This document shows positions 25,617 to 33,831 of a stretch of DNA of 64,000 nucleotides, in pieces. How positions within the stretch are numbered: the first letter of the stretch is position 1; every line of letters starts with the position of its first letter. Source of the DNA: DATLMR01 sp035634255 (GTDB taxonomy: Bacteria > Acidobacteriota > Blastocatellia > UBA7656); the NCBI GenBank assembly GCA_035634255.1, contig DASQDI010000085.1, forward strand, positions 1 to 64,000, in the 5' to 3' direction. The position numbers and the translations under genes are program-made. The notes below the pieces were generated by a model that ran no database searches, was not told where the DNA came from, and saw only the letters and a program-made list of their open reading frames with translations.

Positions 25617-26375
25617 TTACCTCAGCTCGCGACGTTTAATGAAGTAGTCGATAAGCTCCGAGGACGAGTTGTCCATCTCGATGGTGAAAGCTTCGACCTT
25701 GTTCTGGAAGATGTTGAACGCCCACACGGCCGGGATAGCCACGAGCAACCCGAACGCGGTTTCGATCAGCGCCTCGGAGATGCCGCCCGCGACCGCCGAG
25801 ATCCCGGTCCCGGCGGCGGCCGACATGCCCTGGAACGCCGAGATGATGCCGATGACGGTCCCGAGCAGCCCCACGAACGGGGCGGTCGAGCCGATGGTCG
25901 CGAGGCCGGAGAGCCCGCGCTTGAGCTCGGCCGTCTTCAGGGCCGTCGCGCGCTGGAGAGCGCGACGCGCGGCGTCCATGGTAGTGCCCGGAATGTCCGC
26001 GCCCGCCTGGTGCGCCTGGAACTCCTGAAGGCCGGCGTTGACGACCATGGCCAGGTGCGACTTCTTATGACGGTCCGATATCGCTATCGCTTCGTCAATA
26101 CGGTTGTCGCGCAGGGCCGCCGCGACCTTGGGGGCGAACTGGCGCGACTGGTTGCGCGCGGCGTTGTAGGTGAGCCAGCGCTCGACCATGATGGCTATCG
26201 AGTACATGCTCATGAGCGCGAGCACGACGGCCACCGTGATAGCGGGCCATTCCATCTTCTGGATCATTCCCCACAGCGACAAATCTTCGCCGCCCGTCGG
26301 GCTTTCGGCACCGCCCTCCTGCAACATGAAGAAAGCAAGCTTGTAGCCCGCCAGCGACAGAGTAGTTAATATCAT
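25617..26375 (-). CDS. exbB: ExbB/TolQ family proton channel
   Basis: 252 aa. A first TM segment (about 35-58, MEWPAITVAVVLALMSMYSIAIM) is followed by a cytoplasmic loop. Two more TM helices follow, ATIGSTAPFVGLLGTVIGIISAFQGM (about 155-180) and ISEALIETAFGLLVAIPAVWAFNIF. The TAPFVGLLGTVIG and TAFGLLVAIPA motifs are diagnostic of the TolQ/ExbB/MotA group. It lies between tonB and exbD, so ExbB is the better name than TolQ. Confidence 0.93.
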   Translation of the reverse strand: MILTTLSLAGYKLAFFMLQEGGAESPTGGEDLSLWGMIQKMEWPAITVAVVLALMSMYSIAIMVERWLTYNAARNQSRQFAPKVAAALRDNRIDEAIAISDRHKKSHLAMVVNAGLQEFQAHQAGADIPGTTMDAARRALQRATALKTAELKRGLSGLATIGSTAPFVGLLGTVIGIISAFQGMSAAAGTGISAVAGGISEALIETAFGLLVAIPAVWAFNIFQNKVEAFTIEMDNSSSELIDYFIKRRELR

Positions 26376-26467
26376 CGGTTAAAGCCCTCCAAATCGATTT
26401 AGAATGATTTTCCGCATGGGCCCGCAATCCGCGGGGGCCGCGGGCCCGCACATCTTGAATGTAAAGG

Positions 26468-27253
26468 TCACAGAGTGAAGTTGAACGTGATCGTTCCGAT
26501 GACCGACACGGCCTGCCCGCTTAGGAGGGTCGGGTTCCACCTCCACCCTCGCGCCGCGGCCTGGGCCGCTTCCTTGAGCAGCGGGTGGCCGGAGATGGCC
26601 CTCGCCGACTTCACCCTCCCGTCCTCGCCGATGGTGACTTCGACGACCACCGAGCCGGAGACGCGGGCCGCCTTCGCGAGCGGGGGGTAGGCCGGGGCCG
26701 GCTTGGCGATGGCCGAGCCTTGCAGCACGCCGCCGGACCTGCGGACGACCTTTGGGATCTCCTTCGTCGGCTCGGGCGCGGGGGGAGGAGGAGGCGGCGG
26801 CGGCGGGTCGCCAGCGCCCGTGCCCCCGATGATGCCGCCCACGACGCCTCCGGGCACTCCGCCCGGCACGCCTCCGGGCACTCCACCCGGCACCCCGCCT
26901 TCGACGCCTCCGGTCACTCCACCGCTGGAGATGACGGGCGGGGTCGCTGAAGGCGGCTTGATCTCTTTAGGCGCTTCCTTGGCGGCGACGAATCCTGTGG
27001 GCGCTTCGACCTTGACCGTCTTGGGCTGGGTCGCTCCCGGCGGAGGCGGAGGCGGAGGCGGCGGAGGCGGCGGAGGCGGGGCGAGCAACGTCAGCGCCTC
27101 GAACTGCTCGTTTAACTTCGCGTCATAGGCGTAGATGCCCCACGCTATGACGGAGGTGAGCAGCGTGATCCAGATCGCCGCCGTCACTGTGAAGTAGACC
27201 CAGGTGTTGGATTTTTTTCTGTTTGACGACGATTCGACTAGTTGATCAAACAT
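26468..27253 (-). CDS. tonB: TonB energy transducer with Pro- and Gly-Val-Pro-rich spacer
   Basis: 261 aa. One N-terminal TM helix (about 19-40) is followed by a run of prolines (about 60-73). A second spacer of tandem GGVPGGVPGGVP units (about 115-140) and another proline run come next. The C-terminal TonB domain (about 175-261) has GGVLQGSAIAKPAPAYPPLAKAARVSGSVVVEVTIGEDGRV and GWRWNPTLLSGQAVSVIGTITFNF. It spans the periplasm to open TonB-dependent receptors. It is the first gene of the exbBDD operon. A GGAGG Shine-Dalgarno overlaps a 12-bp palindrome. Confidence 0.92.
   Translation of the reverse strand: MFDQLVESSSNRKKSNTWVYFTVTAAIWITLLTSVIAWGIYAYDAKLNEQFEALTLLAPPPPPPPPPPPPPPGATQPKTVKVEAPTGFVAAKEAPKEIKPPSATPPVISSGGVTGGVEGGVPGGVPGGVPGGVPGGVVGGIIGGTGAGDPPPPPPPPPAPEPTKEIPKVVRRSGGVLQGSAIAKPAPAYPPLAKAARVSGSVVVEVTIGEDGRVKSARAISGHPLLKEAAQAAARGWRWNPTLLSGQAVSVIGTITFNFTL
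26846..26905. repeat. 12-bp tandem repeats inside tonB
   Basis: Repeated units close to ctccgggcactc/ccgcccggcacg encode the Gly-Gly-Val-Pro series. They are part of the coding sequence, not an independent element. Confidence 0.6.
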
Positions 27254-27538
27254 TGGACTGATACCTCCGATAATTATCGATGGGTCAGAGAGGTAGTCGA
27301 ATCAGACTATCGCTTAAAATCCCGGTCTCCGGCTCGTCAGAACCGGCGGATTAAACAACGAGTGCCCAATCCCTACCACCAGAAAGGAGTCGCCACCGTC
27401 CCAGGACGAAACGGCTAACCAAGCAGACTTAAATACCGGCTAGCATATGCTTTTTGCTAAAGTCAGGCTGAAATCCGGCTGAGTCTACTACTCGCCTTCC
27501 CATCAAGTCAAGAAGTTTTGATTCTTCCAAACACTTAG

Positions 27539-27556
27539 ACACCGCTGCAGCGGTGT
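27539..27556. repeat. Perfect 18-bp palindrome ACACCGCTGCAGCGGTGT
   Basis: It lies 12 bp from the secF hairpin and is followed on the + strand by TTGTT. It could be a protein-binding site or a + strand hairpin. Confidence 0.4.
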
Positions 27557-27566
27557 TTGTTCCCCC

Positions 27567-27595
27567 GGGGTGTTCGCCCGCGCGGCGAACACCCC
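27567..27595 (-). terminator. Hairpin behind secF
   Basis: GGGGTGTTCGCC (27567-27578) and GGCGAACACCCC (27584-27595) form a 12-bp stem just beyond the secF stop, without a T-run. It probably ends the tgt-yajC-secD-secF operon. Confidence 0.55.
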
Positions 27596-27609
27596 ATATC
27601 TTAGAACGC

Positions 27610-29079
27610 CTAAACCTTAGCAAGATTGCGTTCGGTAGCACGGGCTCTCGTTCCGCCACTCGGAGGTCCCGCCTTGCCCTTCCTGTTCGTTATGTACTCC
27701 CACCACAGCATGATCGGGCTCGCGATGCCTATCGTGGAGTAGCTGCCGACCACGATGCCGATGGTGAGCGCGAGGGCGAACCCTCTGAGAACCTCGCCCC
27801 CGAATAATAGTATCGCAACTACGGAGAGAAATGTCAGCCCCGAGGTTATGATAGTCCGCGAAAGGGTCTCGTTGATCGCGTCATTCGTGATGCGGACCAG
27901 GGGGTCGCGCCTCCTCAGCCTGAGCAACTCCCGGATGCGGTCGAAGATCACAATCGTGTCGTTCATGGAGTAGCCGACCAGCGTCAGCAGGGCCGCGATC
28001 ACCGTGAGGCTGATCTCTTCCCGGACGAGGCTGAAGAAGCCGAGCGTGACGAGCACGTCGTGGAAGACGGCGATCACCGCCGCCACCCCGTAAATCCACT
28101 CGAACCTGAAGGCGATAAAGATCAGCATGCCGCCGAGCGCCGCGAGCGTCACGTATATCGCGCGGTTCCTGAGGTCTTCGCCCACCTGCGGGCCGACCAC
28201 GTCCGCCGAGACCACCGTGAAATTGCCGGTCGTGAAGTACGGCTCCATCTTCGCCAGCAGGTCCGCCGACACGTCCTGCACCTGGATGTCTCCGAGGCTC
28301 GCGATGACGCCGTCGCGGTCCGTGCGGTACTGGCCTATGGCCTTGGCCGCCTTCGTGTAGGTGTCGTCCGACGTCTGGAGGGGGTTGATGCGGTAGAGCG
28401 CGTCTTCGATCTCTTTGGTGCTGACGAGGTTCAGGTCGATCTTCCCGGCGTAGAACCTCTGCGTCAGAACCTCCTTGACCTTCGCCTGATCGAACCCCTC
28501 CATGTTGGGCGCGGTGAGGTTCAGGCCCGCGAGGGCCGAGATGTCTTGGATGTAACCCTTGCTCTGCTGGTCGCGGAAGGCCACGATCTGGTCCCCGACC
28601 TGGCGGTAAGGGTGCGGCCCGGCGAACTGCCTGTCGTTGATCCCAAGCGGGTCGTCCAGGCGAAGCTCGACCTCCACGCCCTCGGAGTTGACCCTGTTGA
28701 TGTTGACCCTGCCCGCCTGCACGTCGCCGGGAGCGCCCAGCTGCTGAAGCGCCTGCGTGATCAGGCGGACATCCTGAAACTCGTTGCCCGAGCTCGGGTA
28801 ACGTACCTGGTACTCGTTCGAACGGCCCAGAACGCTCTGAATGGTCACCTTGGAAGTGTCTACGCTGCCCGAAGAGAGCGCGGAGCGGATCTGATCAGGC
28901 GTCACCGCCTCTTTGAACCTCACGGTCATCAGGGTGCCCCCTGTGAAGTCGACGCCGAGGTTGAAGCCGCGCACCTGCACCGAGATCGCGCCGAGCAGGA
29001 GCAGGAAGATCGTAATATAGATGAAGTACTTCTTGTTGCCGATCCAGTCGACCTTGGGATTCTTTAATAGCTCTATCAT
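27610..29079 (-). CDS. secF: Protein translocase subunit SecF, with long periplasmic insert
   Basis: 489 aa, against about 300 in E. coli. The N-terminal TM (about 20-38) leads to GFNLGVDFTGGTLMTVRF, the SecF signature. The first periplasmic domain is enlarged by roughly 150 residues (about 125-290: RLDDPLGINDRQFAGPHPYR, LNLTAPNMEGFDQAKV, PYFTTGNFTVVSADVVGPQVG). Five TM helices follow, with FEWIYGVAAVIAVFHDVLVTLGFFSL, GYSMNDTIVIFDRIRE and NETLSRTIITSGLTFLSV. With SecD it uses the proton gradient to pull exported proteins through. The insert is the unusual part. Confidence 0.93.
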   Translation of the reverse strand: MIELLKNPKVDWIGNKKYFIYITIFLLLLGAISVQVRGFNLGVDFTGGTLMTVRFKEAVTPDQIRSALSSGSVDTSKVTIQSVLGRSNEYQVRYPSSGNEFQDVRLITQALQQLGAPGDVQAGRVNINRVNSEGVEVELRLDDPLGINDRQFAGPHPYRQVGDQIVAFRDQQSKGYIQDISALAGLNLTAPNMEGFDQAKVKEVLTQRFYAGKIDLNLVSTKEIEDALYRINPLQTSDDTYTKAAKAIGQYRTDRDGVIASLGDIQVQDVSADLLAKMEPYFTTGNFTVVSADVVGPQVGEDLRNRAIYVTLAALGGMLIFIAFRFEWIYGVAAVIAVFHDVLVTLGFFSLVREEISLTVIAALLTLVGYSMNDTIVIFDRIRELLRLRRRDPLVRITNDAINETLSRTIITSGLTFLSVVAILLFGGEVLRGFALALTIGIVVGSYSTIGIASPIMLWWEYITNRKGKAGPPSGGTRARATERNLAKV

Positions 29080-29108
29080 ATTACCTTCGGTTATTAATTA
29101 AGATGTAA

Positions 29109-29133
29109 GGGGCCGGGTGTCAGTCCCGGCCCC
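29109..29133. terminator. Hairpin in the secD-secF gap
   Basis: GGGGCCGGG (29109-29117) and CCCGGCCCC (29125-29133) form a 9-bp stem in the 76-bp gap. It may tune secF expression relative to secD. Confidence 0.4.
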
Positions 29134-29155
29134 GGTCCGCCTGCGCCTCGCCCGC

Positions 29156-30823
29156 CTATATGCTGAGCGTTTCCGCGCGCGGGTTGCGACTCAGGTGCCA
29201 CATGAAGATCGTCCTCGACACGAAGACCGCCGTGAAGATGTTCGCGAGCAGGCCCGCGACCAAGGTGACGGCGAACCCGCGGATCGGCCCCGTGCCGAAC
29301 ACGAAGAGGAACACCGCCGAAACGATTGTGGTCACGTGCGTGTCGATGATCGTCAGGAACGCCTTGTTGAACCCTACGTCGACGGCCGACGCCACGACCT
29401 TCCCTTTGCGCAGCTCTTCGCGGATCCGCTCGAAGATGAGCACGTTGGAATCCACCGCCATGCCGATGGTCAGGATCACGCCCGCTATGCCCGGAAGCGT
29501 GAGCGTCGCGTCGAAGACCACGAGCGCCGCCAGTAGCAGGATCAGGTTCAGGATGAGCGCGAGCACGGCGTTCACGCCGGCCCCGCGGTAGTACCAGAGC
29601 ATGAAGAGGACGACCGCGAGCAGCCCCGCGACCGAGGCGGTCACGCCCTGCCGGATCGAGTCGGCCCCGAGCGAGGGCCCGACCGTCCTCTGCTCGATGT
29701 AGCTCACCTTGGCCGGGAGCGCGCCCGACCTGAGCGTCAGGGCGAGGTCCTCCGCCGACTGCTTCGTGAAGCCCCCGGTGATCTGCCCCCGGTCCGTGAT
29801 CTGGCTGTTGATGGTAGGGGCGGACTTCACTTCGTTGTTCAGGACGATGGCGAGGTTGTTGCCGACGTTCGCGCCGGTCGCTTCGCCGAAGGCCTTGGCC
29901 CCCTTGTTGGTGAGGCTGAAGTCGATCTCGTAATTGGTGGAGTCGTACTGCGAGGCCATAGCCTTGGCGTCGCGCATGTCGAGGCCGGTCACGACCGGCT
30001 TCTTCTCAAGCACGACCCACCCTTCCACGGCCGGGCCGCCGTTATCCGCCCGCGAGCGGTAAAGCACCACCTCGTAGGTGTCGAGCCCGCCGGGCAGGCC
30101 CCTGGCCGCGGTCTCGGCCGCCTCCCTGGTGGGGTAGGGCAGTTGCGTGCCCCTGGCGACCATCTTCAACTCAAGGTTCGAGTCCGCGTTGAGAGTGTTC
30201 TTGACGCGCTCCGGGTCGTCGAGGCCGGGCATCTGGACTAGGATCTGGTAACGCCCCTCGCCCCCATGCCTCTGGATGGTCGGCTCGGTCACGCCGAAGG
30301 CGTCGACGCGCTCGGTTATGACCTGCTGGGCGAGCTGGGTCGCTCGCTCGCGCTCGGCATTCTGCACCGACTGATCGAGCTTCAATACGATGGAGTTGCC
30401 CGTTTCGGTGGCGGACCAGCCCGTCCCGTTTGTCATCTGGCTGTTGAAGTCGCCCTCAAGCTCGTTGATGATGTCGGAGTTGCGAGTCCTGTCCGGCACG
30501 GTGATCGTGATCTGGTCCACGCCCGTCTGCCTGACCTCGGTCGCGGGCCAGCCCTTCTCCTGAAGCTTCGCCTGCGCGGATTCGAGGTTCTTCTGGGTGA
30601 TGCCGTTGATCACGTCGTCGGTCTTCACCTGAAGGACCAGTTGGCTGCCCCCGCGCAGGTCGAGCCCGAGCCGGATGTTGTCCGATAGGTTCTGCTTGAC
30701 CCTGGACCAGCTGGTGAAATCCGCCAGCCCCGGGCGGCGGTCGTGGGGCATCAGGACTATGTACAGGCCGAAGAGCGTGACTAAGGTGATTATGATGGTT
30801 CGGGATCTAATCTTGCTTCGCAT
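29156..30823 (-). CDS. secD: Protein translocase subunit SecD
   Basis: 555 aa. An N-terminal TM (about 9-25) is followed by NIRLGLDLRGGSQLVLQVK, the SecD signature. A large periplasmic part includes the P1 head (ITERVDAFGVTEPTIQRHGGEGRYQILVQMPGLDDPERV). The C-terminal TM bundle has GVILTIGMAVDSNVLIFERIREELRKG and FVFGTGPIRGFAVTLVAGLLANIFTAVFVSR. It follows yajC by 30 bp. Length is normal and all landmarks are present. Confidence 0.95.
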   Translation of the reverse strand: MRSKIRSRTIIITLVTLFGLYIVLMPHDRRPGLADFTSWSRVKQNLSDNIRLGLDLRGGSQLVLQVKTDDVINGITQKNLESAQAKLQEKGWPATEVRQTGVDQITITVPDRTRNSDIINELEGDFNSQMTNGTGWSATETGNSIVLKLDQSVQNAERERATQLAQQVITERVDAFGVTEPTIQRHGGEGRYQILVQMPGLDDPERVKNTLNADSNLELKMVARGTQLPYPTREAAETAARGLPGGLDTYEVVLYRSRADNGGPAVEGWVVLEKKPVVTGLDMRDAKAMASQYDSTNYEIDFSLTNKGAKAFGEATGANVGNNLAIVLNNEVKSAPTINSQITDRGQITGGFTKQSAEDLALTLRSGALPAKVSYIEQRTVGPSLGADSIRQGVTASVAGLLAVVLFMLWYYRGAGVNAVLALILNLILLLAALVVFDATLTLPGIAGVILTIGMAVDSNVLIFERIREELRKGKVVASAVDVGFNKAFLTIIDTHVTTIVSAVFLFVFGTGPIRGFAVTLVAGLLANIFTAVFVSRTIFMWHLSRNPRAETLSI

Positions 30824-30853
30824 AATAGCGCTTTCCTATATGAGTCGGCTTAA

Positions 30854-31189
30854 TCAGGCCGCCGGTTCTTTCCCTTCAGACTGTGGCCCCGCAATCGCCG
30901 CGCGCTGTATCTCTATGGAGACAGACTGGGCGATCCTCAGCTGGACGGAAGCCTCTTTGACCGCGACGATGGTGCCGTAGATGCCGCCGCTGGTTATGAC
31001 TTTATCGCCGGGCTTGAGGGAACTGAGCAACTGCTCCCGCTCCATCTGGGCCTGGCGCTGCTTTTTCTGTTGGGGTCTTATTACGAGGACGTAGAAGATG
31101 GCAAAGATGATGATCATCATCAGCGGTAAGCTTAACGCGCCGCCATTCTGCAGAATGAAAAGAAGACCGAGGGCTATTTTCATGTCCAT
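30854..31189 (-). CDS. yajC: Sec translocase accessory protein YajC
   Basis: 111 aa. A TM helix (about 17-38, LPLMMIIIFAIFYVLVIRPQ) is followed by QQKKQRQAQMEREQLLSSLKPGDKVITSGGIYGTIVAVKE, the family signature. It sits between tgt and secD, its classical position. Confidence 0.95.
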   Translation of the reverse strand: MDMKIALGLLFILQNGGALSLPLMMIIIFAIFYVLVIRPQQKKQRQAQMEREQLLSSLKPGDKVITSGGIYGTIVAVKEASVQLRIAQSVSIEIQRAAIAGPQSEGKEPAA

Positions 31190-31250
31190 TGATTACTCGC
31201 CGGCACCCCTAGTGGGAGGTCGCGCCCGCGTCCGAATCCTCGCTGAAGAT

Positions 31251-32441
31251 TCAGTCCTGTCCGCGCGTAAGGTCTACTAGAAAATGCTTACGAAACTCAT
31301 TAAAAGTGCCAAGCTTGATAGCTTGCCTCATTCGTTCCATCGTGTCAAGATAGAAGCGGATGTTGTGATTCGAAGACAAGACCGACGCAAGAATCTCCCC
31401 GCTCATGTACAGGTGCCTCACGTACGCGCGCGAATATCTCGAACAGGTCGAGCACTCGCAGGCCTCGTCTATGGGCCGCGAGTCGTCCCTGTACCGCGCG
31501 TTCTTGATGTTGAGGCGGCCCCTGCCCGTGAAGAGGTACCCGTTGCGCGCGTTGCGGGTCGGCATCACGCAGTCGAACATATCGACCCCGCGGGCGACCG
31601 CTTCCACGAGGTCTTCTGGCGTGCCGACGCCCATCAGGTAGCGCGGCTTGTCCTCCGGCATAAGGGGCGCGATGCGCGAGACGACATCGAACATCGCTTC
31701 CTTCTCCTCCCCGACCGACAGCCCCCCGATGGCGTAGCCGTCGAAGCCGATCTCGACCAGCTCTTCCAGGCTCCGCTCGCGCAGGTCAGGGAAGACGCTT
31801 CCCTGATTGATCCCGAAGAGCGACTGCCCCGCATTCACGACACCTATCCCGGCCCCTTCCGCCGCGCCGCGTTCGAGGCGGAGGCGCGCGAAAGCCTCCT
31901 TCGACCTGCGGGCCCACCGCCCGGTCAACTCAAGCGACCGGGTCGCCTCTTCGCGGGTCGCGGGGTAGGGGGTGCATTCGTCGAAGGCCATCACGATGTC
32001 GCTGCCGAGCGCGGTCTGAATCTCCATCGACTTTTCGGGCGAGAGGAAGTGGCGCGAGCCGTCTATGTGCGATTGGAACTCGACGCCCTCTTCGCGCATC
32101 CGTCGCAGAGGCCCGAGGCTGAAGACCTGAAAGCCCCCGCTGTCGGTAAGGATTGGGCGGTCCCACGAGATGAATCCGTGCAGCCCCCCCAGGCGGTTAA
32201 TGATCCGGTGTCCGGGCCTTAGATAAAGGTGGTAAGTGTTGCCGAGGATGATTCGGGCCCCCGCCTCTTCGAGCATACCCTGAGTGAGGGCCTTCACCGT
32301 CCCCTGAGTGCCCACGGGCATGAAGACCGGCGTCTCGAAAGAGCCGTGGGGCGTGGTGATCCGCCCGGCTCGCGCGCGAGTCTCGGGGTCGACGGCCAGC
32401 CTTTCGAAGTGAAGCCCTTTGTCGCTTAAATCTGAAATCAT
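31251..32441 (-). CDS. tgt: tRNA-guanine transglycosylase (queuosine pathway)
   Basis: 396 aa from the ATG at 32441; the longer frame adds a non-conserved stretch. It swaps guanine 34 of GUN-anticodon tRNAs for preQ1. Motifs are PVGTQGTVKAL, LGNTYHLYLRPG, ILTDSGGFQVFSL (with the base-binding Asp), GGLSVGE, and the zinc site CECSTCSRYSRAYVRHL. VDMFDCVMPTRNARNG carries the nucleophile Asp. It heads the tgt-yajC-secD-secF series, 61 bp before yajC. There is no clear Shine-Dalgarno and no preQ1 riboswitch that I can see upstream. Confidence 0.95.
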   Translation of the reverse strand: MISDLSDKGLHFERLAVDPETRARAGRITTPHGSFETPVFMPVGTQGTVKALTQGMLEEAGARIILGNTYHLYLRPGHRIINRLGGLHGFISWDRPILTDSGGFQVFSLGPLRRMREEGVEFQSHIDGSRHFLSPEKSMEIQTALGSDIVMAFDECTPYPATREEATRSLELTGRWARRSKEAFARLRLERGAAEGAGIGVVNAGQSLFGINQGSVFPDLRERSLEELVEIGFDGYAIGGLSVGEEKEAMFDVVSRIAPLMPEDKPRYLMGVGTPEDLVEAVARGVDMFDCVMPTRNARNGYLFTGRGRLNIKNARYRDDSRPIDEACECSTCSRYSRAYVRHLYMSGEILASVLSSNHNIRFYLDTMERMRQAIKLGTFNEFRKHFLVDLTRGQD

Positions 32442-32540
32442 TTTTAATAACGCGAACGTTAATGTTGCCCGGTTTGTCCGCAACCTTGCAAGCTCTCCGC
32501 GCCGGGTGAGAGAATCGGCTGGCCGATCAGGAGGCGGAGT

Positions 32541-33776
32541 TTGCTAATACTTTTTTACTTTTTCGCCGCGCTTCTCATCATTCAGGGCCTCGTCTCTCTG
32601 CTCGAAGGGCTGCGCTTTCGATCCTTCGTCCGAAGCTCTCTCCGAAAGAGCCCCGGCCCGTTCGCCCCGCCCGCCTCAATCATCGCGCCGTGCAAAGGGA
32701 TGGAGGCGGGCCTTGAGCGGAACCTCGAAGCGCTCTTCGCGCAGGACTACCCTGACTACGAGATCATCTTCGTCATCGCCTCGCCCGACGACCCGGCGCG
32801 GCCTGTGATCGAGAGATTGATCGAGAGGCACAAAGGTCAGCCGGCGCGCCTTGTCATTGCGGGACCCGCGAGCGGGCGCGGCGAGAAGGTGAACAACCTG
32901 CTCTCCGCGCTCGATCACGTGAGGCCCGGCTCCGAGGCATTCGCCTTCTCGGATTCCGACGCGCGGGCGCGGGCAGGGTGGCTCCGCGCGCTCGTGGCTC
33001 CGCTCGAAGGTGACGGGGTGGGGGCCGCCACCGGCTACCGCTGGTACCTTCCCGAGCGGGCCGAACGCGCGGGCTTCCGGGCGGCCCTCCTCTCCGCGTG
33101 GAACGGCTCGATAGCGACCTCGCTCGGAGACCACGGGCGCAACTTCACCTGGGGAGGCTCGACGGCGATCCTTAGAAAAACCTTCGAGGGGATCAATGTC
33201 AGAGCGCGTTGGGAGAATGCCGTGAGCGACGACTACGCGCTCACGAAAGCCGTGCGGGACGCGGGGCTCGACATCAGGTTCGTGCCGCGGTGCCTGGTGG
33301 TGGCGCGGGAGAATCCCGGCCTTGCGTCCCTGCTCGAATTTACGACTCGGCAGATCATCATCACGCGCGTCTATAACCCGCGCCTCTGGCGGGTGGGCCT
33401 CATCTCTCACCTCTGGTTTTGCTCGACCTTCTTCGGCGGCCTCGCACTCGTCGCGGGCGGAGCTTTGGCGGGCGGGCCGTTTACCCTCGCGGCGGTGATG
33501 CTCGGAACGATCTACGCTCTCGGGTCCCTGAAAGGCATCCTCAGGCTCGTCGCGGCGAGGGAAGCTCTCGCGCCCGTCCGCGACGAGATCATGCGGCTCT
33601 GGTGGATGCTCTGCCTTTTATGGCCCCTCGTCTCGATCCTCTTCTCATACAATTTCGTCAGATCGGCGACCACGCGGCGGATCACGTGGAGGGGCGTGAC
33701 CTACGAGATGCGCTCGCCCGACAGCACGGTCATCATCAGCCCCGCGCGACTGGCCCGCGCATCTGAATTGATGTAG
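32541..33776 (+). CDS. Family 2/21 glycosyltransferase, membrane-bound (HpnI/ceramide glucosyltransferase-like)
   Basis: 411 aa from a TTG with AGGAGG about 7-12 nt upstream. An N-terminal TM (about 2-20) precedes the catalytic domain (about 45-285). It has SIIAPCKGMEAGLERNLEALFAQDYPDYEIIFV, the acceptor-site SDSDARARAGWLRALVAPL (D-x-D), WGGSTAILRKTFEG, ENAVSDDYALTKAVRDAG and RQIIITRVY, which corresponds to the QxxRW motif. Three to four TM helices end the protein. The closest plan is the lipid glycosyltransferase group that includes HpnI; the substrate is not certain. It is divergent from tgt by 99 bp. Confidence 0.8.
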   Translation: MLILFYFFAALLIIQGLVSLLEGLRFRSFVRSSLRKSPGPFAPPASIIAPCKGMEAGLERNLEALFAQDYPDYEIIFVIASPDDPARPVIERLIERHKGQPARLVIAGPASGRGEKVNNLLSALDHVRPGSEAFAFSDSDARARAGWLRALVAPLEGDGVGAATGYRWYLPERAERAGFRAALLSAWNGSIATSLGDHGRNFTWGGSTAILRKTFEGINVRARWENAVSDDYALTKAVRDAGLDIRFVPRCLVVARENPGLASLLEFTTRQIIITRVYNPRLWRVGLISHLWFCSTFFGGLALVAGGALAGGPFTLAAVMLGTIYALGSLKGILRLVAAREALAPVRDEIMRLWWMLCLLWPLVSILFSYNFVRSATTRRITWRGVTYEMRSPDSTVIISPARLARASELM

Positions 33777-33831
33777 GATTGCGACGTTTGAAATCAAAAG
33801 CCGTCTTCGGCTGACTCGGGTAAAGAACGAA

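Larger units (their letters stand above)
27254..27609. other. 356-bp gap between secF and tonB, with palindromes
   Basis: No gene is supported here. The part nearest tonB has a perfect palindrome CGATAATTATCG (27268-27279) touching the tonB Shine-Dalgarno. The part nearest secF has the two hairpins listed separately. The rest reads on the - strand as a possible long structured leader of tonB; I could not match it to a known riboswitch. Confidence 0.4.

Noticed and set aside
26846..27080. CRISPR-like or tandem repeat array
   Set aside because: The repeats lie inside tonB and encode the Gly-Gly-Val-Pro and poly-Pro spacers.
27254..27609. Known riboswitch (cyclic-di-GMP or cobalamin) ahead of tonB
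   Set aside because: I compared the strand by eye with the conserved cores and found no convincing match.
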